NCBI RefSeq assembly: GCF_000340215.1
Contig: NW_006921540.1
Location: 552,377-616,376 of the forward strand
Direction: 5' to 3'
DNA length: 64,000 bases
DNA from: Pseudocercospora fijiensis CIRAD86
Taxonomy: Eukaryota; Ascomycota; Dothideomycetes; Mycosphaerellales; Mycosphaerellaceae
A program made the position numbers and the translations under genes. Shown here piece by piece: positions 34,227 to 46,614 of the stretch. Within the stretch, counting starts at the first letter, position 1. Each line of letters begins with the position of its first letter. Under the pieces are notes generated by a model. The model was not told the origin of the DNA. It ran no database searches and saw only the letters and a list, made by a program, of their open reading frames with translations.

Positions 34227-35354
34227 ATGCCGTCCTTTCCAATGATTTTCCGCCGCGCACCCCTAGGCCATGTATACGGACTCTCGCGATGGCAGTGCTC
34301 TCCACGACTACATCGACTCTCATCCGTCGTGCCCGATCATGGTCCCGCTCTACCGACAGCACACACCCGCAAAATTTCCACCGAGTCGTCTGGGCATTCG
34401 ATCAAACCTGCCGAGTCCACTGAAGCAACGCCTTTGCGTACGCTATCGGTCATGCAGTTCAAACGAGCAGCAAAAGATGGAACACTTGATGCACGTCAAG
34501 CGCGAATCTGTCTGCAAACTTTACGGACAGAGTTGTGGTGGACCTCAAAGATTGAGCAACGCAAGCAACGGATCGTCCAGCTGAAGCTGGGTGCTCATGC
34601 CCTTCTTTGGGCTTTCAAACTACCGCGCGACGAACTCATCAAACTCTCGGAGGATAGCGAACTTGTTGCATTTGTGTGCTATTTTCTCGTCGCCGAGGGC
34701 AAAGAGGACTATGTTCTGGAATGGTTGAGAAGAGAAGCGGAGAACAACATACACATCAGTTACTGGGCACATAAATGGGTTGCGGGACTAGGGACTGCTT
34801 TCTACGAGCTGGACCCGATACGCTCGCCTGCTACGGCGCTGCGATTCTTCCAAACAGCCATGAATATGTTCGCCCAATATTATGCACCAGGAAACTCTGG
34901 CTTCATGACTGGGCTTTTGGCCGTGCTCGGCCGCATGCTGGTCAGAGACGAAATTCCTGTGTACGATGCTTCTCTGTTCGAATACTTTGTATCGGCGCTT
35001 CCTAACTTTTCGAGCCCTGTTGTGGTGGCGCAGCAAGTCGCTCGACTCATGTTGTTCCATCCAACCCAGCCTGATGCCATGCTAATGTATCGTGCCGATT
35101 TTAAAGACGATTCGAGAGACGTCTGGAACGCGCACCCTCGGCGCGTGCATGTGCTCTGCAATCAACTGATGCGAGCAGCCTATATTCTCCGACTCCAGTC
35201 TCACAATTCGGAGGCCGGCGAATTAGAAACGCTGGTCGAACGGAAGAGCCCAATAGTATGGAGGAAATGTCTGGAAAGCAGCTATCTTAAATTCGAACGT
35301 GACCCCAAGCTGGACGGGCTCCGATCGCAAGCAAGAGGCACATCACCGCCTTGA
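34227..35354 (+). CDS. Helical protein with probable mitochondrial targeting (375 aa)
   Basis: The ATG at 34227 opens a 375-aa intronless frame; the frame extends 5' without an AUG. Residues 1-55 are rich in Arg, Ser and Leu with no acidic residue until about 37, typical of a mitochondrial presequence. The rest is alpha-helical, with TPR/Sel1-like spacing ('ALRFFQTAMNMFAQYYAPGNSG' and similar). No catalytic motif is visible. Fungal nuclear genes of this layout often act in mitochondrial translation or organelle assembly, but no family is identified here. Function is unknown. Confidence 0.72.
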   Translation: MPSFPMIFRRAPLGHVYGLSRWQCSPRLHRLSSVVPDHGPALPTAHTRKISTESSGHSIKPAESTEATPLRTLSVMQFKRAAKDGTLDARQARICLQTLRTELWWTSKIEQRKQRIVQLKLGAHALLWAFKLPRDELIKLSEDSELVAFVCYFLVAEGKEDYVLEWLRREAENNIHISYWAHKWVAGLGTAFYELDPIRSPATALRFFQTAMNMFAQYYAPGNSGFMTGLLAVLGRMLVRDEIPVYDASLFEYFVSALPNFSSPVVVAQQVARLMLFHPTQPDAMLMYRADFKDDSRDVWNAHPRRVHVLCNQLMRAAYILRLQSHNSEAGELETLVERKSPIVWRKCLESSYLKFERDPKLDGLRSQARGTSPP

Positions 35355-36651
35355 AGATAGCATAATCACCTGTTACCCAAGATAATCTATCTTACAATGC
35401 GTCATCGCTTGCGGATATGATTACCGTTGAGATTTCACGTTCATGCTCACGGTGACATTCGCCGTGGAGACGCAGTCATGGTCCACGCACAACTGAGAAA
35501 GAGAAATGAAGACCAATATGGGCGCTTGTGACATTGATGCTCGATGTCTGGCGTTGGCTGCATTTGTCTCAACGCGACACTCGAGGTTGGTCAGGCGAAT
35601 GTCATGAACTTCTGATTTGCCAAGAAATTGAAGGGGTAAAGCTGGGCCGCTGAATCTCCAGTGCGACTATGAGGTAGCAATAGCAAAACAGAACAACAAC
35701 CTTCAAGCGCCCCCCCCCCCCCCCAACAAAAAAAACGACAAAATTCCCAAATCCAAGCCATCAGCCGATATGGAACCACTCCCAGCACACATCTCCCAAG
35801 CACATACAGCGAAGACACTTTAGACGAGAAGCCCGCCCAACAGTACGCAATTTCAACCCTACCCATACTAACCCATTCATCGACAAAGCCGACAATACTG
35901 CACAACACCCCACATCGACCCGAACATCAGAGCACACATGCTCGCCCTCAGCGCCGCTCTCAGAGACGAGAATTCCTGAGCGAATTTTTTTTGTTTTTGG
36001 AGAATGTCGCTCAGACTTTTTGAAAAGAAGCTTTTCTTGAAGGACGTTAGATCTGGAAAGAAAGGAAAGGGGTGAGTGGTCGAGAGAGGGGAAGAAGGAG
36101 GTGAAGGATGTGGAAGAGGAAGTAGGCTGGGTATGGGAATGAGAGGGCTGTTTTCAAGGGATTCGTGGATTGTTGTGCTGTGGTTCGGATTCCTTGGATT
36201 TGTCTTGAATTAAATTTCGAGGTTTTACGAAAGTGGAAGATAGGTGTGGTCAACAGTGCCATTGTCATTGACAGGATGGCTTACTTTCAAAGTAGAATGA
36301 TGGTTGCTAAGGCAGAGGTGGTGTGGAGATGGACACGGACCCACCGTGAGAGGTGAAGGCTGCTGGAAGCCGCTGTTTGTAGGCAGTGTTCTGATAGTAC
36401 CTCCGTGTTCTTTGCAATTCTCAGTGAGCATGCGAGCAAGGTCTCTTTTCTCACAATGTTGGTGAACGAGGTGAAGTTGCTGACAATGCCACATGCGCAT
36501 CTGATTTTGATGAAGTGAACAATCGGCTGCGGCTGCTAGGTGAACTTCACTCACCAGGCGCCAAGAGTTTCAGACCTCACCCACAGCGAGAACTATCTCA
36601 CAACCGCTCACCTCCTTTCTGTGAGTCTCATCTTTCCCTTACAATTCGGAG
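35355..36651. other. Intergenic with homopolymer tracts
   Basis: About 1.3 kb. A C-tract (about 17 Cs) followed by an A-rich run lies near 35709-35737. No gene is supported; short minus frames have no recognisable content. Confidence 0.5.
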
Positions 36652-37269
36652 ATGCCACACCAAGAACCACCGTTCCCAGCGCAAAACGAAGCAGCCATGG
36701 CCCGATCATGCCACACCACGCAGGCAAAGCACCAGAAGAGCCGCCCATATAGCCGGCGCCATTTCGAAAACTTCATCGAGACCAAGCAGCCAGTGTCACT
36801 TCCGGCACACGAATCCTTAGACGAAGATTCAGAGCGACAGAAGCAACGCTGGTCGCTCCGTGCAGCGGCACAGAAATCTGGCAAGGAGTCTGATCGCTCG
36901 CGTGTCATTCTCGAATGGGGCGGCAACATCAACTCCACGCTCTCCATCCCACCTACTGAACAGCCATTTGCGGGCATCAAACCCGTGATGCTGGATCATA
37001 TCTGGGCCAGTTTCACCAAGGCTTCTAGAGTTCAGCGCGCTGCCCGGCCTCGTGTGCCGCTAGAGCCGGAATATGGCGAGAGTTGCGATGCATTCACAGG
37101 TAAGAAGAACCAGAACAAGGCTGAGGTCCAAGGGGAGGAGATGTTTGATTTTGGCCGGTACTTTAAGGATGGAGCGGGTATGATGACGGTAAGTCGCGCG
37201 GTGGAGACGGGTGAGTCAATGGGGTGGGATACGAGCAACGCTGGAGAAAAGGTCGGCGGTGGAAGCTAG
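36652..37269 (+). CDS. Hypothetical basic protein (205 aa)
   Basis: The ATG at 36652 opens a single-exon 205-aa frame. It is hydrophilic, with Arg/Lys/Gln-rich N-terminal and central regions and no signal peptide or membrane segment. A conserved-looking core ('GGNINSTLSIPPTEQPFAGIKP' and 'EEMFDFGRYFKDGAG') suggests a real protein. No family is recognised. It lies alone, convergent with VPS24. A GT-rich site near 37098 could be an intron donor, so the 3' end could differ. Confidence 0.5.
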   Translation: MPHQEPPFPAQNEAAMARSCHTTQAKHQKSRPYSRRHFENFIETKQPVSLPAHESLDEDSERQKQRWSLRAAAQKSGKESDRSRVILEWGGNINSTLSIPPTEQPFAGIKPVMLDHIWASFTKASRVQRAARPRVPLEPEYGESCDAFTGKKNQNKAEVQGEEMFDFGRYFKDGAGMMTVSRAVETGESMGWDTSNAGEKVGGGS

Positions 37270-37561
37270 GAGGGAGGGACGGGGGTCTGGGGACGGAGTT
37301 TCGCAATGCGTCATCTGAGGATATTGGCAGAGATTGAGGTTTTCGGAGAGGTTTGCATGTTGTTGTGGCTTGTCAAGATTTGTGAAGGCCGAGGCGAGAA
37401 AGCAGACGTTGTATCAGCGCAGGAGTGACGAGAATAATTTCCGTCCAGGATGTTGTAATGCCAGCAGAGCGTCTAAACCACACCCAAAAACCACAGGAGA
37501 ACGCCGAACACGGCGCCATTCGTGGAACATGTCTCATATGCATAGACCGCGACTGCAAAAT

Positions 37562-38306
37562 CTAGCTCTTTAGCGCTTCCAATCTTCCCCTCATCTGCGC
37601 CAGCATTTCTTCGTTGTCCAATTCTTCTTCCGGCTGTGCTTCCACAGGTCCAAGTGGCTCCGAAGGCAGTTGTGGAGCAGCCGTCCTGTCCTTCAAGATT
37701 TCCCCCAAAATCTTTTCCACTTCTTCCTCGGCTTCCTCGTCCTCAGCTTCGAGACCTTCGCCTTGCGGCACCATATCATCAACCATTTCCTCGATGATAC
37801 CGGCCTTGGTCAACTCCATGCTCAGTTCCCTCATAGTTCCGGTCAACTCTGGAAGCTTGACGAGGGTGTTTACGTCCTTCATTATGCCTGTGCTGTTCTT
37901 GATGGACCCTTCGATCTTCTTCATTGCGAAGGCTTCATTGACCTGGAAGCCCACTGATTGGAGTGTAGCTTTCGATGTTGCGAGTCGCGACTTCTGTTTC
38001 CGTACCCGTATCATTTCTCGAGCGAATATTCGTGTCTCCTGATGCGCTTGCTTGGCTTGTGAAGGATTTCTTTGGGCTCGCTTTGCCGCCTGCTGGATCA
38101 TGCTTCGTGTTTTAGATTCCAGCGCCTGAAGGTTGGCCATATCGCGGTCGAGTTTTCTCGTGTTGGAACGCAGGAGAGCATTACATTTTCGTTTCTGCAT
38201 GGGGCATACATCAGCACGCATTAAATAACTAGCAGGACTCCAGCAGGCGCAATCGTACCTGCTCTTCGGGCGTGGGCCCATAGAAGAATCGTCGCACGCC
38301 GTCCAT
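37562..38306 (-). CDS. VPS24: ESCRT-III subunit VPS24 (CHMP3)
   Basis: Two exons (38306-38259, 38194-37562) with a 64-bp intron give 226 aa, near the yeast length of 224. Splicing joins MDGVRRFFYGPTPEEQ to KRKCNALLRSN, the standard N-terminus of the family. A basic first helix pair (about 15-100) is followed by an acidic C-terminal region. The C-terminus ends in a MIM1-like motif (MRGRLEALK), which binds the MIT domain of VPS4. VPS24 polymerises with VPS2 on SNF7 filaments to cut intralumenal vesicle necks at endosomes. The longer frame in exon 2 extends 5' into the intron and is not coding there. Confidence 0.95.
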
Positions 38307-38892
38307 TTGGCCGTGATGTTGATGGTGTAGTAGTGGATGCTCACAGGTTACCTCAGGCAGGCGACTACACCAAACGTTCCTCGAACGACCATTCTCCAGA
38401 AGATTGTGATGTTCGACCTTGCATGTGACAACAGTCTGTCGCCTTGAAGTGAAGCGGGAGCCTTCGTCGATCGCTGCTTGGCAACGTCACTTTCCGGCGA
38501 AGAGCCACATGTCCCGCATTTTCTCGCCCCGGCATTCACCAGCCACACTGAGCTGAATTGATTCACGGAGAGACGGCAGACACAGTCAACGCCAAACACC
38601 AATACCGGCCTCAATTTCACATGTAAGTCATCCAGACCGACCACATTCACTTACCTCCACCTTTGCGTCATACGGCCAAGATCTCGGGTGGGTCAATCTC
38701 GACATAGCGACAGCGACAGTTCCAGCATATCGAGCTTTCTACAGCTTTCGGATCGGTTCCAACCTAGCAAACTATTCAGCCTTAATCCTTCGCCAACAAG
38801 ACTTTTCTCGTACCTGCAGTGTGTTCTGACAAGTGTCGATATACGCAGTCTACCTCCATCACGGTCATCGGACACGGCGAATCGCATACACC
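38307..38892. promoter_or_regulatory. Divergent promoter region between VPS24 and p23
   Basis: A 586-bp interval separates two divergently transcribed housekeeping genes. No TATA box or operator was identified. Small frames here show no recognisable protein. Confidence 0.45.
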
Positions 38893-39852
38893 ATGTCGGC
38901 GCAACCTACGAATACGACGGATGCGAAGGAGTTCGGCGGCAAGCAGATCACACCCGAAGGTAAGGATCGCAAGACTCTGGAGAGCTTCAGTCTTTGTCAA
39001 TGCTCTTCTTCATCGCATGCTGACAGTTGATCTCTAGTAACATGGGCTCAGCGCTCAAGCAAAACCGAGGCTGCGAAGAACCACATCTTCCTCAGCATCA
39101 ATGTCGTCGACGTCGACCCGAAGAAGATCAAGCTCGACATTCAGCCAGCCAAGCTCACTTTCTCCGGCTACTCAGAATCGAAGAAGGCCGAATACGCAGT
39201 CAGCCTAGACTTCTACGACGAAATCGAGCCCTCAGCATCCAAAATCAACCACTCTCCCCGCGCAGTCGAGATGGTTCTGCAGAAGAAGGAGTTGAACGAG
39301 GCATACTGGCCACGTCTGCTTAAGGACACCAAGAAGGTGCACTTCCTTAAGACCGACTTCGACAAGGTGAGTGCAAAACCTAGACACGATTCTTTGCTCT
39401 CAGCCTCAGCGTTGGTCCCAGAATCGCCTCCAACACCCCTTTCTCATAAGCCTTTGAGGCCTCCCTCCCCTGCCCCAGCATTGAAATCTTTTCTCCGTCA
39501 CTCAAACGTCACGCACTATGTCGGCGTGGTCGCATGCTGGTTCACGATACTGACTTTCGCTTTCTGCACACAGTGGGTCGATGAGGACGAGCAAGACGCG
39601 GTCGCCGACGACGACGATTATATGTCCCGCATGGGCGGAGGCATGGGCGGCATGGGAGGCGATGGTGGATTTGGTGGCATCGATTTCTCCAAGCTCGGCG
39701 GCATGGGCGGAGCCGGTATGGGTGGAGAAGATGATGAAGAGGGAGATGATGACGACGATGACGAGATGCCCGAACTCGAGGGCGAAGACGACGCAAAGGA
39801 GGGCGCTGCGGGCGCTGCGGACAAGGGGAAGAAGATTGAAGAGGTGGAGTAG
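38893..39852 (+). CDS. SBA1: HSP90 co-chaperone p23 (SBA1/wos2)
   Basis: Three exons (38893-38959, 39038-39366, 39574-39852), with introns of 78 and 207 bp, give 224 aa. Splicing joins ITPE to VTWAQRSS at the start of a CS domain (about 23-130). The domain carries the p23 pattern 'HIFLSINVVDV...DIQPAKLTFSG...YAVSLDFY' and 'WPRLLKD'. After the second intron comes WVDEDEQD, then a Gly/Met-rich stretch and an acidic tail, as in p23 homologues. It binds ATP-bound HSP90 and slows its ATPase, in cytosol and nucleus. The 207-bp second intron is long for this window; its in-frame extension is not coding. Confidence 0.94.
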
Positions 39853-40390
39853 AGCTCTTCTCCAGCACAAGAAGTGGCGTGAGCTTTGGACAAACCGCCT
39901 CACAGATATGCTGCTCATGCTGCTGAAGCTGCAAAGTCCTCGGTAGCACATCTAGAGCGCGTCGCTTCAAGGAATACGAAAAATACCCAAGCTAGGCGGA
40001 GGTGTTCGAATTGTGTAGAGGGATTTGATTTTGGCTGTGCCATTGCTGAGGCCGGACAGCATGCTTTCGGAATTGCATAGCCAGCGAGTCAGGAGCTTTG
40101 CGCTATACACATCTGCTGAGGCGTGTTCTTAGATGTGGATACGGTGAATGTGATTAAGAGCTACGGCCATATGAAAAAAATCTGACATCTCGAAAGCTGA
40201 TCAAATCGGCTCGGAATGAGGTCCATTGTTGTTTTCCTGCTTGTCTTGTCATATCTCGTCTTCATGTTAGCGGAGAGCATAATAGCATGCACAATTCTTT
40301 CAGTCAAGCGTGCGTATCTTCGTACAAACATTGCATCTCGCAGGGCACCCACCGTCATCGCGCTGTCACATTCGCCAAGGCAAACCGCAC
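39853..40390. other. Intergenic, no gene seen
   Basis: This contains the TBC gene's 5' region. No repeat or RNA gene was recognised. Confidence 0.5.
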
Positions 40391-42520
40391 ATGGCCAGGC
40401 AAAAGTCGCCGCTGCTAAGCGAAGAACTCGGATTCATCATTCCGCCACTCGACCAGCAAACGAAACAAACACCTCCTCCTGTCGACGAGTCAGGCGAACA
40501 CTGCACGACATCGCCATGTGAACGGCCAGAGACCACCATGCAGACCGACTTGAGCAGGCGTTCAAGTCGCCAACCGCTCGTTCCTGCAGATGATACTACG
40601 TCGCTCACATCCTTCCCTGACCCTGCGCAGAGTACCTGTACCTCTCCAAGCCTACAGGGAATAAACGAGCCAGTCGTGGATGCCGATGTCCTGGTCTCTC
40701 CCCAGCTCGCGCCGGTCAGCGAGCCGCTCAATGGCCTCCTGGATACGGGCCCTTCTATGTTTGATCGCGACGAGCCCGAATGGAGTGAAGCGCAGAGTCT
40801 CGCGGCCGGGCCTACAGATGTCCTGCAGAGAATCATAGACCATCGCGGTGCTGTGGAACTAGTACGACATCTGTCAACATTGCTCGCGGCAAGAGACGCT
40901 CACGTCACAGCTCTCACAGGGCTAGCCCAAGAATACAAGATCCCGCAGGAGAAAATCGCTGAAACTGCAAGTCGTGCTAGACAGGCCGAGCGAAGGCGTT
41001 TGTCCCTGGCTACAGCCGCTTCTGAGGATCTTGCACCGACCAATACTTCGGAAAGCAGTGAGTCCGCGGGAGCATCAGATCCCATTGTCGACAATTTCGG
41101 CACCATTCGTGGACTGGCCAAACTGTTCGGAGGAGCTGGCAAGAGGAAAGACAGCGGTAGGCCTGGTGCTTCAATCCGAACAGCATCGTCGTCCAGATCA
41201 GGATCGCGGCAACCTCCGCCAGTCAAGGTTCGCAATGAAAGGCCAAAGTCTATCGATGTGCTGAGCATCAACAGCGTGAATAGTGGCGACAGCATGAATT
41301 GGCTCGCTTCGACATTCGGTGGCGCTGCCGGCACTATCAAAGGACTTTCGGGCAATGCTCGACGTGACTCTCGCGCAACTCGTGAGCCAAGAGCGCCGGT
41401 GGAGATGAGCACTCGGCATGATGAAGCACAGCTGCCGCCGACCTTGTCGAAGCAGTCCCTTTCTCAACCTGCGAAGACCCAGCACGAGGCAGCGTGGAAC
41501 AAATTCTTGCTGAAACTGAAGGAAGTGCGTGAGCAAGCAGGAGAAGAAGCGCAAGAAGGCGAGCTTCTCGGATCCTCGAGATGGGGCACTGAAGGCAGCA
41601 GTGGGAGAGAGAAACTTGCCCAGTTGAGCCGTCTCGTTACGGGCGGAATCCCGATGCGCTTTCGGAAGGAGCTGTGGAAGGAGCTGTCTAACACGCAGGC
41701 CATCATAGAGCCAGATGCCTACGAGCGCTACCTCAACATGCACGAGAATCCAGATCCGCAGGAAATCGATGCCATTCTCAAGGACGTACCACGGACACTT
41801 ACGAGCAAGTACGACTACTACGCTGAAAATGGCTACGACAGATTGAAGAAAGTCCTCATTGCCTTTGTCAACAAATATCCCGGACTTGGGTATACACAAG
41901 GCCTAAATCTCATCGCAGGATACCTGTTGCTAGCCATTCCCGATGAGAGCGATGCCTTCTGGTTGCTCTGCAACATGGTCGACAACTACTTTCCAAAAGA
42001 CTACTTCTCCAAAGAGGGCGACCTGAATGCGCCAATTTCTGACAATAACGTTCTACGCCAGTACATCAAGGAATTGCTGCCCAAGCTTTCCGAAAAGCTC
42101 AAAGCGCTCGATATCCCACCCGATCACACGGTGCCGCTAAATTGGTTCCTCACAGCATTTGCCGCCGTCCTGCCAGAATCTGTCCTTCTCCGCGTATGGG
42201 ATGTATGGCTATGCATCCCCGACCAAAAAACTTTTCTATTCAATATCGCACTGGCACTACTCGCTCAACATCACAAGCAATTACTGGCATGCGAACAGGA
42301 CAGCGACTACTGGGCATACACCACCAGTCAGATGAAAGTCTCAGAAGAGCCCGAAAAAGTAAATGAGTTGATCCGACAAGCTCGATTGATGAGCAGGAGA
42401 CTTGAAGGCGTTTCTTTGCGGAGGTCGCTTGAGATCAGTAAGAGGGTCAAGAAGCATGCTAGTACGGAGGCGTTGTATTCGCCGGATCCGGAGCCGGCGC
42501 ATGCTGGAGCGGATATTTGA
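40391..42520 (+). CDS. TBC-domain Rab GTPase-activating protein
   Basis: The ATG at 40391 gives a 709-aa intronless protein; the frame is open further 5' but has no AUG. The N-terminal 400 residues are Ser/Pro/Arg-rich with a short helical segment near 170-230. The TBC domain covers about 417-640. Both catalytic fingers are visible: the Arg finger in ILKDVPRT (IxxDxxR, about 460) and the Gln finger in GLGYTQG (YxQ, about 500). 'LNWFLTAFAAVLP' and 'RVWDVWL' mark later conserved TBC blocks. TBC proteins speed GTP hydrolysis on Rab GTPases at internal membranes. The target Rab cannot be named. A charged C-terminal helix may be a coiled coil. Confidence 0.92.
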   Translation: MARQKSPLLSEELGFIIPPLDQQTKQTPPPVDESGEHCTTSPCERPETTMQTDLSRRSSRQPLVPADDTTSLTSFPDPAQSTCTSPSLQGINEPVVDADVLVSPQLAPVSEPLNGLLDTGPSMFDRDEPEWSEAQSLAAGPTDVLQRIIDHRGAVELVRHLSTLLAARDAHVTALTGLAQEYKIPQEKIAETASRARQAERRRLSLATAASEDLAPTNTSESSESAGASDPIVDNFGTIRGLAKLFGGAGKRKDSGRPGASIRTASSSRSGSRQPPPVKVRNERPKSIDVLSINSVNSGDSMNWLASTFGGAAGTIKGLSGNARRDSRATREPRAPVEMSTRHDEAQLPPTLSKQSLSQPAKTQHEAAWNKFLLKLKEVREQAGEEAQEGELLGSSRWGTEGSSGREKLAQLSRLVTGGIPMRFRKELWKELSNTQAIIEPDAYERYLNMHENPDPQEIDAILKDVPRTLTSKYDYYAENGYDRLKKVLIAFVNKYPGLGYTQGLNLIAGYLLLAIPDESDAFWLLCNMVDNYFPKDYFSKEGDLNAPISDNNVLRQYIKELLPKLSEKLKALDIPPDHTVPLNWFLTAFAAVLPESVLLRVWDVWLCIPDQKTFLFNIALALLAQHHKQLLACEQDSDYWAYTTSQMKVSEEPEKVNELIRQARLMSRRLEGVSLRRSLEISKRVKKHASTEALYSPDPEPAHAGADI

Positions 42521-42806
42521 TTGATGCATGGATGGTGAGCTTTTGCAGTGATGGCATGGTGGTATGGCAATTTCTTCGCATTCATTGAAGATACCCACAT
42601 AGCGTTAGCGTTTTGAGGAGTTTTTCTGTTATTTTGTGCTGAGCATTTTCATAGGTATCTTGTCTAAAGCGAGCTCTCTCACGCTGATATCCTCAATTCG
42701 CTTTTCCCGTTTACTCTACGTCTTTGCGAATGTGCTCGAGACTCAGCGCAAATCCCTCGAGCTGCGGTATCCTCCTCGACTTTTCAAATCTGAGTTCCGC
42801 TCCATC

Positions 42807-43606
42807 TCAGGATCTCATCCCGCGTGCCTGCGCCCACGCAAATCCACCACCCGCAGGCGTAGCACCACCGTACTGAGAGGACTGATATTTCGCTGCTAAG
42901 CTGTCTACAAAGTGTTAGCCGATATCCTCGTCATGCAGACAAACATCTCTACCGAATCTCAAAACTCAGCACCACGCACACTAACCTTGTCGAATCCGGC
43001 AGCACTTAGCAGCTCATTACCTCCAGGTCCAAAAAGCACTAGACCTGCCACAGCGAGACCGAAGACATTTCCGCGCGTGAAGCCTTTCTCGTAGATGTCG
43101 TAGCCGTTCTCGAGCATGTTCGCGGCGGCGATGAACGGTATCGTGGCTGGGCATACGAGTTGGATGGTGCTTTGGATGGAGAGCTTCAGCCAGTTGATGT
43201 CGTGGAGATGTTTGGATAATGTGCTTGTCTCTGGGAGGTGAAGAGGAGCTGGTGAGTCACCGAGGCCGACCGATGATGGGTTTCTGGGTTCTTCGGCCGC
43301 GCGCTCATGTTGCGAGTCTGCCGTTTCGGTGTCTTCGGATTTACTTGCAGTGTCCTCACAACCCATTGGCACTTTTCTGGCCTTGACTGATGGTGGCAAC
43401 TTAATCACGCCGTGGGAGCCGCAGTAGCCTAGACCGTGCCATTGCGGTGTCGTTTGTGGCGAATCTGAGAATGCTGTGGAAGCTATTGCTGTCATGCCTA
43501 GCAGGATATCTTTCATGCTGGGTTGAGAGGGCGCGTAGACAGTGTTGAAAGGGGCGAAGAGGGAAGACCAACTTCCAGCCGTCAACAGGGCGGGCAGAGG
43601 TAGCAT
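42807..43606 (-). CDS. Hypothetical protein with C-terminal hydrophobic helices (237 aa)
   Basis: Two exons (43606-42982, 42895-42807) with an 86-bp intron give 237 aa in frame. The start is the ATG at 43604-43606; the frame is open further 5' without an AUG. The donor is GTGTGC, chosen because it restores the coding frame of the last exon (ending AQARGMRS); a rival donor 7 bases upstream in coding order does not. The first half is Ser/Pro-rich and unstructured. The second half has an amphipathic helix and two hydrophobic segments around 'VCPATIPFIAAANML' and 'NVFGLAVAGLVLFG'. No family is recognised. It lies beside a chitinase, but no functional link is shown. Confidence 0.58.
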
Positions 43607-44013
43607 GGTGTCTGCTGGGTTCGGTGACGATGGAGGTGGTGAAGTGGTTGATGTGTAAGTACTCAAGTGGCGAGGAGAAAAGTTTTGCGGATGTGTTGTT
43701 GCTGCCAGTCGTTAGTTGCTGCTAAGCGTGGGACGAGATGGTACCGACTTGCGCTGTATTGCCTATGTGAACGCTGTCTGCTAGAGTCAGCTTGATGTGA
43801 CCAGTCGGTTTTCGAGACGAATGGAAATGCACTTATATACCCGAGCAAACGGTCGTGCAGGAGGGAAAGAGACGAAGCGAGTGAGACCTGAAGCCAGAAC
43901 AACTAATGCTCGTGAATGTCTTGTCTCGTCCTCCAACACCAAACATTTCTAGACCTGCAGAAGAAACATCGTCTCATCCATCCTTCCTTCACTTCGACAA
44001 AAACACCAAACCC
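43607..44013. other. Intergenic, no gene supported
   Basis: This is the space between the previous gene's start and the 3' end of the chitinase. A short minus frame has no recognisable content. Confidence 0.5.

Positions 44014-46614
<2,601 letters not shown>

Noticed and set aside
40310..40390. Upstream extension of the TBC gene frame
   Set aside because: The frame is open but begins at a non-AUG codon; the ATG at 40391 is the first supported start.
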